A stretch of 64,000 nucleotides of DNA from Gemmatimonadaceae bacterium (GCA_036504815.1 DASXUN010000012.1:186001-250000); one strand, 5' to 3'. Counted from the first letter of the stretch, positions 11,817-20,421 are shown. Made by a program: numbers and translations. Notes: generated from the letters alone by a model not told the origin.

Positions 11817-12995
11817 ATGTTTTGCACTTCCGACCTTCGATCGTCAGGCGTGACATTCCCGTCGCCGTTCCGGCGCGGGCTGGTGCTGGCGATGCTCGCG
11901 GTGAGCGCCTGCGCGCGATCGGACCCGCGAGAGTTCCGCATCGCGGTGCTGGCCGCCAAGGGCGCGGAGTTCCGCCAGGCGTCAGGCGGGCCGTCCATGG
12001 AAGGGGCCGAGATGGCGGTGGCGGAGATCAACAATGCCGGTGGAGTGCGCATCGGTCGGCACGTCTATCGCATCAATCTGGTGGAGCGGTCGTACGAACC
12101 GGATCCTGCGGGGGCCATCGCCGAAGCGAAGCGGCTGATCACGGTGGACCGCGTGCATGCCATCGTCGGTCCCCAGCTGAGCGAACATGCGCTCGCCGTT
12201 GCGCCGGTCGCCGAGCAGGCCGGCATCCCGATGCTCTCACCGATGGCGTCCAACGTGTTGCTCACCGCACACCGCCGGTACATCTCCCGGCTGGCGCTCC
12301 TCGACGAGGCGCAGGGAACGGTGCTGGCACACTTCGCGCGGCGCGACCTGAAGGTTGAGCGGGCGGCGGTCCTGTACGACGCCACGCGTTCCAGCGCCAA
12401 GCTTCTCTCGGACCTGTTTCTTCGCACGTTCGTGAGTCTCGGCGGCGAAGTCACGGATATCGAGGACTTCCAGCCGGAGGAGCGCGACTTTCGCTCGACG
12501 CTGCAGCGGATGCTCGCGAAGCACCCCGAGGTGCTGCTCCTGCCGAATTACACCGTCGTTGACACGGTGCAGATCCGTCAGGCGCGGGCGCTTGGCTTTC
12601 GCGGACAGTTTCTGGGGGGCGACACGTGGGACCTCCAGGCGATGGATCGCACGCCGGCGGTGGTCGGCGCGGTCATCGTCCATCAGTGGAATTCCGGCAG
12701 CCCCGACTCCGCATCGGTGGCGTTCGTGCGCCGGTTTCGCCAGCGCGTGGGACACGAGCCGCGCGTGACGGCGGCGGCGACGTATGATGCCGTGCACGTG
12801 CTCGCGAAGGCGGCAGTACGCGCCGGAACGCTGCGGGGCGACCTGCTCTCCGACAGCCTGCGGACCCTTCCCAGGTATGTGGGCGCCGCAGCGACATACC
12901 ATTTTGTGGGAACAGGCGATCCCCGGCGTGGCGGGGTCCTCGTGCGAATCGGCGCGGAGCGCGACTCGGTCGTCGCCGTCGTCGACGTACCTTAG
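11817..12995 (+). CDS. ABC-type amino-acid/urea family substrate-binding lipoprotein, copy 2
   Basis: Tandem paralogue of the preceding gene: EFRIAVLAAKG, MEGAEMAVAEINNAGG, HAIVGPQLSEHALAVAPVAEQAGIPML and AAATYDAVHVLAKAA align block by block. The signal region ends LAVSACARS, consistent with a lipobox, though the N-terminal 20 residues before it are long for a lipoprotein signal. An alternative start at the ATG of MLAVSAC would be too short. The stop codon overlaps the end of the convergent dipeptidase gene by about 4 bp, so there is no room for a terminator. The putative -10 TACACT sits just upstream of the ATG, with no clear -35. Confidence 0.85.
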   Translation: MFCTSDLRSSGVTFPSPFRRGLVLAMLAVSACARSDPREFRIAVLAAKGAEFRQASGGPSMEGAEMAVAEINNAGGVRIGRHVYRINLVERSYEPDPAGAIAEAKRLITVDRVHAIVGPQLSEHALAVAPVAEQAGIPMLSPMASNVLLTAHRRYISRLALLDEAQGTVLAHFARRDLKVERAAVLYDATRSSAKLLSDLFLRTFVSLGGEVTDIEDFQPEERDFRSTLQRMLAKHPEVLLLPNYTVVDTVQIRQARALGFRGQFLGGDTWDLQAMDRTPAVVGAVIVHQWNSGSPDSASVAFVRRFRQRVGHEPRVTAAATYDAVHVLAKAAVRAGTLRGDLLSDSLRTLPRYVGAAATYHFVGTGDPRRGGVLVRIGAERDSVVAVVDVP

Positions 12996-14185
12996 GGGGT
13001 CTGAGCGCCGGCGGGGAGGTTGGCGAGCAGGAACCGCCTGGTGTTCTCCCCCATCACGGCGCGAATCTCCGCCTCGGTGAATTCGGCCTGCAGGAGCGCC
13101 TCGGTGACCTGCGCCACCCCGTCGGCCCCAAAGGCCACCGTCGTCGCGCCATCCCAGTCGGAGCCGAGCGCCACGTGGTCGAGGCCGGCCACGGTGACGG
13201 CGTGCCGGATGGCCCTGGCGATGGCGCGCGGCGACGCGTCGCACACCGCGCCGTCCCAGAAGCCGATCCCAATGAGCGCGCCGCGCGCGGCCAACGCGCG
13301 CAGTTGATCGTCCGACAGGTTCCGCGGACCGGCGCAGGTTGCCTGCACCCCGGTGTGCGAGACGACGACGGGACGCGTGGTCAGCGCCAGGACATCGTCG
13401 AACGCCTTGGGCGCAACGTGCGCGAGATCCACAATGAAGCCCAGCGCCTGCATGCGCTCGACGACGCGACGTCCGAGCTCGGTGAGGCCGCCCTTCGCTT
13501 CCCCGTGGGCGGATCCGGCGACGTCGTTGTCGAAGAAGTGCGTGAGACCCGCCATCCGGAACCCGTGCGCGAAGAGGGTGTCCACATTCGCGAGCTCGCC
13601 GTCGATGGCCTGCAGCCCTTCCGTGTTCAGGATGCCGATGACGGGGCGGAGGCCGGGCGTGGAGGCGCGAAAGTCGAGCGCCTTCTGCAGCTCCGCGGCG
13701 CTGTGCACGAGCACCAGCCGCCCTTCGGAAATCGCCGCCGCGTGCTCGAGTTTGCCGGCCTGGTAGAGCGCCCGCTGCAGGCGGCTGTGCCAGGTGGCGC
13801 GTGGCCACCGGGAGCCGATGGCGAGCAGCGTGATCTGGTCGGTCGACGCGCTGTTCCGCGTGTAGTTCTGCCCCTTCGGGGTCTTGGTGACGGTCGAGAA
13901 GACCTCGATCGCCACGTTGCCTTCGACGAGGCGCTCGACGTCGGTGTGCCCCCACCATCCCATGGTGACGGGGTCGCGGTCCCAGAGCAGCAGGTCGTTG
14001 TGCAGGTCGGCAACCAGCAGTGTCTGGTGCAGCGCGGCCGCGCGCGGCGAGACGGCAATCGCCTTGCGCTCGTCCACACGATTCATGCGGGCGCCGACGA
14101 CGCGGGCCACCACCAGGAAGAAGACGAGCGCGGCCACCGGAATACCGATGGCCAGCACGGTCATGATGCGTCGCAGGATGCTCAC
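12992..14185 (-). CDS. Membrane-anchored dipeptidase, peptidase family M19
   Basis: Zinc dipeptidase of the renal/membrane dipeptidase family. An N-terminal hydrophobic segment (residues 8-30) anchors it with the catalytic domain outside the cytoplasm. Metal-site motifs are visible: LHNDLLLWD (His62, Asp64), LNTEGLQAI (bridging Glu), DLAHVAPKAF and VVVSHTGVQA (His residues), and ALGSDWDGA (Asp). The GTG at 14,185 overlaps the pabA stop (GTGA). It is the last gene of the long operon and ends against the convergent binding-protein gene. Likely substrates are L-D or D dipeptides from wall or protein turnover, but this is inference. Confidence 0.9.
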   Translation of the reverse strand: MSILRRIMTVLAIGIPVAALVFFLVVARVVGARMNRVDERKAIAVSPRAAALHQTLLVADLHNDLLLWDRDPVTMGWWGHTDVERLVEGNVAIEVFSTVTKTPKGQNYTRNSASTDQITLLAIGSRWPRATWHSRLQRALYQAGKLEHAAAISEGRLVLVHSAAELQKALDFRASTPGLRPVIGILNTEGLQAIDGELANVDTLFAHGFRMAGLTHFFDNDVAGSAHGEAKGGLTELGRRVVERMQALGFIVDLAHVAPKAFDDVLALTTRPVVVSHTGVQATCAGPRNLSDDQLRALAARGALIGIGFWDGAVCDASPRAIARAIRHAVTVAGLDHVALGSDWDGATTVAFGADGVAQVTEALLQAEFTEAEIRAVMGENTRRFLLANLPAGAQTP

Positions 14186-14775
14186 GCGGCGGCCCCCGCG
14201 CGCGCCAGCCGAAGGAAATTGGCCAGCAGCAGCTTGCCGTCCTGCGTCAGGATGGACTCGGGGTGGAACTGCACGCCCCACACGGGATGCGTGCGGTGGC
14301 GGAGGGCGTGGATCTCCGTTGGGTCATCGGCGGCGTGCGCCGTGACTTCGAGGCAGGCGGGAAGCGTGCCGTGCTCGACGACCAGGGAGTGGTAGCGCAT
14401 CACCTGGAGCGGAGACGGCAGTCCATCGAACAGGTCGGTGCCGTTGTGCAGGACCTTGGACGTCTTGCCATGCATCACGCCGCGCGGCGCGCGTATCACG
14501 CATCCGCCGTACGCCTCGCCGATGGCCTGATGTCCCAGGCAGACGCCGAGCATCGGCACCTGGGCGCCGTACCGACGGATCAGGGAGACGGTGATCCCGG
14601 CCTCGGCGGGCGTTCCCGGCCCCGGCGAGAGCACGATGGCGGTCGGCGCGAGCGCGCCGACGTCCTCCACGGTGAGCGCATCATTGCGCGCGACGCGCAA
14701 CGCCTCGCCCAGCTCGCCCAGATACTGGACGAGGTTGTACGTGAAGGAGTCGTAGTTATCGATGACGAGAATCAC
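14182..14775 (-). CDS. pabA: Aminodeoxychorismate/anthranilate synthase glutamine amidotransferase component II
   Basis: Class I glutamine amidotransferase that feeds ammonia to a chorismate-using partner (PabB or TrpE). Motifs: MILVIDNYDSFTYNLVQYL, LSPGPGTPAEAGI, the nucleophile region GVCLGHQAIGEAYGG, and HPVWGVQFHPESILT with the His and Glu of the triad. The length of 197 aa is typical. No partner subunit lies in the window, so pabA versus trpG cannot be settled; many bacteria use one amphibolic subunit. It lies 46 bp after xerD and overlaps the dipeptidase gene. Confidence 0.92.
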   Translation of the reverse strand: MILVIDNYDSFTYNLVQYLGELGEALRVARNDALTVEDVGALAPTAIVLSPGPGTPAEAGITVSLIRRYGAQVPMLGVCLGHQAIGEAYGGCVIRAPRGVMHGKTSKVLHNGTDLFDGLPSPLQVMRYHSLVVEHGTLPACLEVTAHAADDPTEIHALRHRTHPVWGVQFHPESILTQDGKLLLANFLRLARAGAAA

Positions 14776-14821
14776 GCTAGTAAGCTATCCCCGAAGCGGA
14801 GTTCCCTGTACCCTGCACCGC

Positions 14822-15730
14822 TCATCCGCGCGGATGGAACTGCCGGTGCACGGAGCGCAGGTACTCGCGGTCGACGTGCGTGTACACCTGCGTCGTGCTG
14901 ATGTCCGCATGGCCGAGCATCTCCTGCACCGACCGCAGGTCGGCGCCGCCCTCGAGCAGATGCGTGGCGAAGGAGTGCCGGAGGGTGTGGGGCGTCACGG
15001 GCTTGGTGATGCCAGCCAGCACGACATACTTGCGGAGGATCTTCCAGGCGCCCATCCGCGTGAGTGGCGTGCCGCGTGCGTTCAGGAAGAGCACGCCGGA
15101 ACCCCTGCCCCGCTCGAGCCGCGGCCGCAGCTCGCGCAGGTAAATGGCCACGGCGCCGGTGGCCTTCCCGCCAACCGGCACGAGGCGTTCCTTGCTCCCC
15201 TTGCCGAAGACGCGCACGACTCCCTCATCCAGCATCAGGTCGTTCACCTTCAGCGTGATCCACTCCCCGACGCGCAAGCCGGCGCCGTACGCCAGTTCGA
15301 GCATCGCCCGGTCGCGAAACGCCAGCGGCTCCTCGATGGGAATGGCGCCGAGCAGCTGCTCGATCTCCGCGGGGGTCAGGACCTCGGGCAGCGTCCGCCA
15401 CTTCTTGGGCGTCTCGAGCCGTTCACTCGGATCGACCTTCACGACGCCTTCGGCCAGCAGGAAGCGGTACCACGTTCGAATGGCGGAGATGCCGCGCCGG
15501 ATGGAGGCGGGCGAGAGGCCGAGGTCCTTGAGATAGTAGACGAACTCCCGCAGGTGCGCGGCCGTCAGGGCCTCCGGCGACAGGGCGCCGTGCGCGACGG
15601 CCCACTCGGCCATCCGGTACAGGTCGCGGCCGTAGCTTTCGTCGGTGCGGGCGGAGCTTCCTTGCTCGAGCGTCAGGAACTCGGTGAAACGCTCGAGGAG
15701 AAATGGGCGAAGCCGGTCGGCGCCGGTCAC
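14822..15730 (-). CDS. xerD: Tyrosine recombinase XerC/XerD
   Basis: Site-specific recombinase that resolves chromosome dimers at dif. It has an N-terminal SAM-like core-binding domain (about 8-100) and a catalytic domain with the full active-site set: Arg153 (AGLRVGE), Lys177 in the beta-hairpin, His248 and Arg251 (HTLRHSFATHLLEGG), His274 (MLGHADI) and Tyr283 (QVYTHVD). The GTG at 15,730 overlaps the dedA stop (GTGA); the upstream ATG at 15,790 would add an Ala/Pro-rich stretch overlapping dedA and is less likely. Nothing around it suggests an integron or phage, so a housekeeping Xer is preferred. Confidence 0.93.
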   Translation of the reverse strand: MTGADRLRPFLLERFTEFLTLEQGSSARTDESYGRDLYRMAEWAVAHGALSPEALTAAHLREFVYYLKDLGLSPASIRRGISAIRTWYRFLLAEGVVKVDPSERLETPKKWRTLPEVLTPAEIEQLLGAIPIEEPLAFRDRAMLELAYGAGLRVGEWITLKVNDLMLDEGVVRVFGKGSKERLVPVGGKATGAVAIYLRELRPRLERGRGSGVLFLNARGTPLTRMGAWKILRKYVVLAGITKPVTPHTLRHSFATHLLEGGADLRSVQEMLGHADISTTQVYTHVDREYLRSVHRQFHPRG

Positions 15731-16368
15731 TCCGGCGGGGGCTGCCGCAGGTGCGGGTGCTTGGCCCGATGCCGGCGCCACAGTTCCCACCCGAGCACGG
15801 TGAGCAACACGATGACCACGAGCGCGCCGACGCCGACACGGCGTCCAACGACGCGCATGGAATCCTGCACCTGCTCCCAGTCGGTGCCCACCCGGAACGC
15901 AAGCCAGATGATGATGCCGTACCAGATGGTGCTGGCCACCGCGATCACCGCCGTGTAGCGGAGCACCTTCACGCGCAGCGCGCCCGCCATCGGCGACACC
16001 ACGGCGCGGAGCCCCGGGACGAACCGGCTGACGAAGAGCGCGGCGAGGCCGTAGTGGGCGTACAGGCCTTCCAGGCGCTCTTCGGCATTCAGGAGGTGCA
16101 GCCGCTTGAGGCGGGCGTGCATCCAGTCGGCGCCGAAGCGGCGGGCCACGAAGTAGACGACCAGCGAGCCGAGGACCGATCCGATGACGATGGCCGCCAC
16201 GACCGGCAGGAGTTCGGCGTCGCGTCGCGCCGCGTAGAACGCGCCGAAGGCGACCACCACGTCGGCGGGCGCCGGCGGAAAGATGCTCTCGATGAACGCC
16301 ACCACGCCCAGCAGCACGTACAGCGTATTGACGTCGAGCGCGTTCACCCAGTCCAGCAAGGCAGTCAC
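15727..16368 (-). CDS. DedA family membrane protein
   Basis: Polytopic inner-membrane protein of the DedA/SNARE-associated (VTT) family, members of which act as lipid scramblases or flippases recycling undecaprenyl phosphate or phosphatidylethanolamine. The family signature is clear: AFIESIFPPAPADVVVAFGAF, then GSVLGSLVVYFVARRFG, and the FVSRFVPGLRAVVSPMAG motif with its Arg and Gly-Pro residues. The hydrophobic C-terminal helix is followed by a basic tail. The start GTG at 16,368 overlaps the ispF stop (GTGA). Specific lipid substrate is unknown. Confidence 0.92.
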   Translation of the reverse strand: MTALLDWVNALDVNTLYVLLGVVAFIESIFPPAPADVVVAFGAFYAARRDAELLPVVAAIVIGSVLGSLVVYFVARRFGADWMHARLKRLHLLNAEERLEGLYAHYGLAALFVSRFVPGLRAVVSPMAGALRVKVLRYTAVIAVASTIWYGIIIWLAFRVGTDWEQVQDSMRVVGRRVGVGALVVIVLLTVLGWELWRRHRAKHPHLRQPPPE

Positions 16369-17315
16369 CGGCGCTCCCCGTCGAACGAGTTGAGCGTCGC
16401 CACTGCGATGGCCGCGATGCCCTCGCCGCGCCCGATCCACCCCATGCCCTCGTTGCTCTTGCCCTTGACCATCACGTCGGCGACGCTGAGTCCGAGGGCA
16501 TGCGCCAGGCGCTCCCGCATCGCGTTGCGATACGGTCCGATGCGCGGGGCCTCCGCGATGACGGTCACGTCCACCTGGGTCGGGGACCAGCCCGCGTGGC
16601 GCGCGCGCTCCACGGCGAGGTGCAGCATCTCGATCGAATCGCGCCCCTTGTTGGCGGCGTCGGTGTCCGCGAACATCTCGCCGATGTCGCCCACGCCGGC
16701 GCCCCCGAGAATCGCGTCGGTCACCGCATGGGCCACCGCATCGCCGTCGCTGTGTCCCACCAGCCGCTGGTCCGACGGAATCATGACGCCGCCGAGAATG
16801 ATGCCGGCGCCCGGCCCGAACCGGTGCGAGTCGTAGCCAATGCCGGTGCGCGTGCGCGCCACGGCGCGCGCGCCGGCCGCCGGCGGTGCGTCCGCCGCCA
16901 CTTCGAGCGGCAGCTGGTCCAGCCGTTCCGCCGTGATGCCGGCTTCGAGGAGCACGCGCCCCGCACCGCTGAAGGGGCTGTGCCCCATCGCGCGCATGAT
17001 GTCGCCCTCGGTCACCACCCCGCCGCCGCGTCGTCCGGCCTCTTCGCCGGCGGCCCGCAGGATCGCCTCCGCGGCGTCCTCGCTCTCGGCCATCGCCGCG
17101 GCTCCCGCGCCCGAGAGGCGCGACTCGACGGCACGGACCAGCAGGTCGACCGGCATCCCCAGCATGGCCAGCATCTGGCTGGCCGTGCCGCGCGGCGCGC
17201 GCAGCATGCCGAGCAGGAGGTGCAGCGAATTCGGCAGGTCGAGACCGAGACGCTCCGCCTCGACCATCGCGGCGTCGATCGCCTTGCGTGCCCCGCTTCC
17301 GAACCGCACACCCAT
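16365..17315 (-). CDS. ispF: Clp N-domain fused to 2-C-methyl-D-erythritol 2,4-cyclodiphosphate synthase
   Basis: The C-terminal part (about 155-316) is IspF, which makes MEcPP in the MEP isoprenoid pathway: GIGYDSHRFGPG (metal Asp162, His164), LVGHSDGDAVAHAVTDAILG (His188), DTDAANKGRDS and the end GEGIAAIAVATL. The N-terminal part (about 1-135) matches a ClpA/ClpC N-domain with two repeats, FGSGARKAIDAAMVEAERLG...LHLLLGMLR and SEDAAEAILRAAGEEAGRRGG. The frame is open throughout. The ATG at 17,315 lies 14 bp after the mqnC stop with AGGAG upstream, while an internal GTG at 16,862 would leave a 467-bp gap. The Clp domain is not part of normal IspF (about 160 aa), so this is a real domain fusion. 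Confidence 0.92.
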   Translation of the reverse strand: MGVRFGSGARKAIDAAMVEAERLGLDLPNSLHLLLGMLRAPRGTASQMLAMLGMPVDLLVRAVESRLSGAGAAAMAESEDAAEAILRAAGEEAGRRGGGVVTEGDIMRAMGHSPFSGAGRVLLEAGITAERLDQLPLEVAADAPPAAGARAVARTRTGIGYDSHRFGPGAGIILGGVMIPSDQRLVGHSDGDAVAHAVTDAILGGAGVGDIGEMFADTDAANKGRDSIEMLHLAVERARHAGWSPTQVDVTVIAEAPRIGPYRNAMRERLAHALGLSVADVMVKGKSNEGMGWIGRGEGIAAIAVATLNSFDGERR

Positions 17316-17329
17316 GGGAGAACCGACTC

Positions 17330-18367
17330 CTACGCCGCGGCGGACGCGGCGATCAGCTGATAGTCCTGCCGGCGACGGCGCGGCGTGAATCCCGCGTCCG
17401 TGATCAGTCGCTCAATCTCCTCGGTGGTCGTGTGGTAGGTGGTGTTCGCCGCCGACACGACATTCTCCTCGATCATGAGCGAGCCGAAATCGTTGCACCC
17501 GTACGACAGCGCGATCTGTCCAACCTTCATGCCCATCGTCACCCAACTTGCCTGTATGTTGGGGATGTTGTCGAGGACCAGCCGCGAGAACGCCACCGTG
17601 CGCAGGTACTCGACGGCGTCCGTCTTGGGCTGCTGGCTGAGGCGCGGCGTGTTCTCGGGCTGCAGCGGCCAGGTGATGAACGCCGTGAACCCGTGGGTGC
17701 GCGACTGCACGTCGCGCAGGCGCACCAGGTGCTCCATCCGCTCCTCGAGCGTCTCGCCGATGCCGAACATCATCGTGCACGAGGTCTTGAGCCCTTCCTC
17801 GTGCGCGATCTCCATGATCTCCAGCCAGCGGTCGGCCCCCGCCTTCTTGGGGGCGACGATGTCGCGCACGCGCTGCACCAGGATCTCGCCGCCGCCGCCG
17901 GGGATGCTGTCGAGTCCGGCAGCGATGAGCTGCCGGATGACCTCGCGCGCCTCCATGCGGTACAGCTGCGCCCAGAAATCCACCTCGCTTGGCGAGAAGC
18001 CGTGCACGTGAATGGGGTGGTTGCGCTTGATGTACTTGATGAGCTCGAGGTACCACTCGAACGGGATGTACGGATTGTGCCCGCCCTGGATGAGGATCTG
18101 CACCCCGCCCAGCGCCTTCGTCTCCTCGATCTTCGCGCCGATCTCCTCGTACGAGAGCGTGTAGCCTTCGCCGTGCTTCGGGCGCCGGTAGAAGGCGCAG
18201 AAGCCGCAGTCGGCGACGCAGACGTTCGTGTAGTTGATGTTGCGGTCGACGATGTACGTCACCACCCGCTCGGGGTGGAGCTCGCGCCGACGGGCGTCGG
18301 CCAGCGCGCCCAGCTCGAGGAGCGGCGCGTGCTGGTACAGGTCGAGGAGGTTGGAGAGTTCAGACAT
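17330..18367 (-). CDS. mqnC: Cyclic dehypoxanthinyl futalosine synthase
   Basis: Radical SAM enzyme of the futalosine menaquinone pathway that cyclises dehypoxanthine futalosine. The cluster motif is CVADCGFCAFYR (CxxxCxxC), preceded by RNINYTNVC; GGHNPYIPFEWY and GGGGEILVQRVRDIVAPKK follow. At 345 aa it matches MqnC. The C-terminal DYQLI region is also typical. It lies 38 bp after mqnA and 14 bp before ispF, in an mqnE-mqnA-mqnC run. Confidence 0.96.
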   Translation of the reverse strand: MSELSNLLDLYQHAPLLELGALADARRRELHPERVVTYIVDRNINYTNVCVADCGFCAFYRRPKHGEGYTLSYEEIGAKIEETKALGGVQILIQGGHNPYIPFEWYLELIKYIKRNHPIHVHGFSPSEVDFWAQLYRMEAREVIRQLIAAGLDSIPGGGGEILVQRVRDIVAPKKAGADRWLEIMEIAHEEGLKTSCTMMFGIGETLEERMEHLVRLRDVQSRTHGFTAFITWPLQPENTPRLSQQPKTDAVEYLRTVAFSRLVLDNIPNIQASWVTMGMKVGQIALSYGCNDFGSLMIEENVVSAANTTYHTTTEEIERLITDAGFTPRRRRQDYQLIAASAAA

Positions 18368-18405
18368 GGGTGAGGCGGAGTAAAGGGGGCGGAACGGACG
18401 ATCGA

Positions 18406-19251
18406 TCAGGCAGCCGGCAGGAAGACGAGCCGGCCCTGGGGAACCTTGCCGGCCAGCTCCAGCCGCCGGAAGAACTCCGAGAGACCCTCGAGGTATTCAA
18501 GCCCGAGGCGGTAGTCGAGACCGGCGAGATACTCGTGAATGACGGCCGACGGCAGGCGGCAGACGGCCGATGCCTCGTCCGAAATCCGCGAGAGGTTGGC
18601 GAGTCCCCAGTTGCGGCTCTCCATCAGTGCGCCGTGCACCTGCAGGGCGTCCCGCACGTTCACTTCGCGGCGCGCCACCCAGACTGCAAATACGAAGGGC
18701 AGCCCCGTCCACCGCTTCCACTCGAGCCCGAGGTCGTAGACGAACGGATACTCGCGCCCATGGGCCACGGCCACCGGGTGCTCCTTATGCCGCAGCATCA
18801 GCGCCGCATCGCCGATGACGAGGCGCGCCGCCACCGGCGACTGATCCTGCCGCAGGTCGTCCGCCTCGGCATCGCCGGGGACAAACGTCGGCCGCACTTT
18901 CCAGACGTGCTCGAACAGCAGGTCGAGCAGCGCTACCGACGTCATCGAACTGCGGCTCACGAGCACCTGCGTGCCGCCCAGTTCGGTGGCCGGGCGCGTC
19001 GAGAACAGCATCACGCTCCGCACCTCGCCGTGGCACGAGATGGCGAGGTCGGGCAGCAACAGGTACTTGCCGGCGTCTCGCGCGTATTCCACGGCCGAGA
19101 CCACGGAGACGTCAATGGTCCCCTCGGCAACTCCGCGGTTCAGGGCCGACGGAATGCCGGTGATCAGGTCGGCGTCGAGCGTGACGAGGCCGCGATCCAC
19201 TGCCCCGTACACGGGCGCGCAGTTGAGGTACGGGATGCGGCCGACGCGCAT
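18406..19251 (-). CDS. mqnA: Chorismate dehydratase (futalosine pathway)
   Basis: First step of the futalosine route: converts chorismate to 3-enolpyruvyl-benzoate. It is a periplasmic-binding-fold enzyme (MqnA/MqnD family) starting MRVGRIPYLNCAPVYGAV, with GIPSALNRGVAEGTIDVSVVSAVEY, STRPATELGG and the VTSTALLDLLFEHV-like segment (MTSVALLDLLFEHVW). Length of 281 aa is normal. The ATG overlaps the mqnE stop by 1 bp. Codons around 18,541-18,568 contain a period-7 tandem repeat (protein ASAVCRLPSAVI). Confidence 0.94.
   Translation of the reverse strand: MRVGRIPYLNCAPVYGAVDRGLVTLDADLITGIPSALNRGVAEGTIDVSVVSAVEYARDAGKYLLLPDLAISCHGEVRSVMLFSTRPATELGGTQVLVSRSSMTSVALLDLLFEHVWKVRPTFVPGDAEADDLRQDQSPVAARLVIGDAALMLRHKEHPVAVAHGREYPFVYDLGLEWKRWTGLPFVFAVWVARREVNVRDALQVHGALMESRNWGLANLSRISDEASAVCRLPSAVIHEYLAGLDYRLGLEYLEGLSEFFRRLELAGKVPQGRLVFLPAA
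18541..18568 (+). repeat. Heptamer array inside mqnA
   Basis: Four 7-bp units (GACGGCC, GACGGCA, GGCGGCA, GACGGCC on the plus strand) within the mqnA coding region. It contributes residues reading AVCRLPSA in MqnA, and keeps the frame. The unit matches the GACGGNA arrays elsewhere in the window. Confidence 0.6.
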
Positions 19252-20420
19252 CAGGCCACTCCGGCCGGCGCTGGCGTCGGCTCGAATTCGGTGCGCAGGA
19301 TCCGGTAGAACGAGTCGCGCTCGGCCGGCGTCTTCCCCGCTCCCCGGATGATCTTGAGGATCTCGTCCAGGCTCATCGCCTGCGGCGTGTGCGCCCCGAC
19401 CGCGTGGTAGATCTTCTCGCGCACCACGGTCCCTTCGAGGTCGTTCACGCCGTAGTGCAGCGCCACCTGCGAGAGGTGCGGCGTGACCATGATCCAGTGC
19501 GACTTGATGTGCTGGAAGTTGTCGAGGAAGAGCCGCCCCACCGCCAGCATCTTCAGGTCGTCCCAGCCCGTCGTCGCCGTCCCCTGACGACCCAGCTCCC
19601 GGCCGAGCTCGTTGTCGTCGGGATGATACGCCAGGGGGACGTACGCCAGGAACCCGCCCGTCTCGTCCTGCAGGTCGCGCAGCATCTGCAGGTGCTCCAG
19701 CCGGTCCTCGATGGTCTCGATGTGGCCGTACAGCATGGTGCAGTTGGTGCGGATCCCGAGCTCGTGCGCGGTGCGATGCACCCCGATGTACTCGGCGCCC
19801 GCCAGTTTCTTGTCCGAGATGCGCTCACGCACCGCCGCGCTGAACGTCTCCGCGCCGCCGCCCGGCATCGTGTCGAGGCCCGCCGCCTTGAGCGCAATCA
19901 GCACGTCGCGCCACGGCATCTTCTCGATGCGCGCGATGTGCGCGATCTCCACCGCGGTCAGTGCCTTGATGTGCACGTGCGGGAAGTTCGCCTTCAGCGT
20001 GCGGAACATCTCCTCGTAGTAGGCGAGGCCCGCCTTCATGTCGAGGCCGCCGACGATGTGGAACTCGCGCGTCATCCCGTCGGCGGCGTGCGCCGCCTCG
20101 GCGAGCACCTGCTCCATCGTGTAGCGGTAGGCGCCCTCTTCCTTGGGCAGGCGCGCGTAGCCGCAGAAGACGCAGGTCTTCCGCAGGATGCAGACGTTCG
20201 TGGGGTTGATGTGCTGATTGGACGCGAACGTCACCACGTCGCCGTTCCGGGCGCGGTTGGCGGCGTCGGCGATCAGCCCCAGCCCGGTGAGATCGCCGGT
20301 GCGATAGAGCGCCGCGGCGTCGGCCGTGTCGAGCCGCTCGCCCGCCGCGACGCGCTCGCCGATGCGGCGCAGCACCGGGTCGCTGATCCGGTCAACCGGA
20401 ACCTGCGGCGCGGGGGCCAT
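19251..20420 (-). CDS. mqnE: Aminofutalosine synthase
   Basis: Radical SAM enzyme that joins 3-enolpyruvyl-benzoate with the SAM adenosyl group to give aminofutalosine. Motif CILRKTCVFCGY carries the CxxxxxCxxC-spaced cluster cysteines; SNQHINPTNVC precedes and EFHIVGGLDMKAGLAYY and GGGAETFSAAVRERI follow. The ATG at 20,420 (MAPAPQVPVDRI) lies 1 bp after fabF. The 389-aa length fits MqnE. Together with mqnA and mqnC this gives most of the early pathway; mqnB and mqnD are not in the window. Confidence 0.95.
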   Translation of the reverse strand: MAPAPQVPVDRISDPVLRRIGERVAAGERLDTADAAALYRTGDLTGLGLIADAANRARNGDVVTFASNQHINPTNVCILRKTCVFCGYARLPKEEGAYRYTMEQVLAEAAHAADGMTREFHIVGGLDMKAGLAYYEEMFRTLKANFPHVHIKALTAVEIAHIARIEKMPWRDVLIALKAAGLDTMPGGGAETFSAAVRERISDKKLAGAEYIGVHRTAHELGIRTNCTMLYGHIETIEDRLEHLQMLRDLQDETGGFLAYVPLAYHPDDNELGRELGRQGTATTGWDDLKMLAVGRLFLDNFQHIKSHWIMVTPHLSQVALHYGVNDLEGTVVREKIYHAVGAHTPQAMSLDEILKIIRGAGKTPAERDSFYRILRTEFEPTPAPAGVA

Positions 20421-20421
20421 A

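Noticed and set aside
14822..15730. Mobile element integrase
   Set aside because: Neighbours are conserved housekeeping genes with coupled overlaps, with no att repeats or cargo; a chromosomal Xer recombinase fits better.
15727..15790. Longer xerD start with an Ala/Pro-rich N-terminus
   Set aside because: It would overlap dedA by 64 bp; the GTG at 15,730 fits the NTGA overlap pattern and the normal Xer length.
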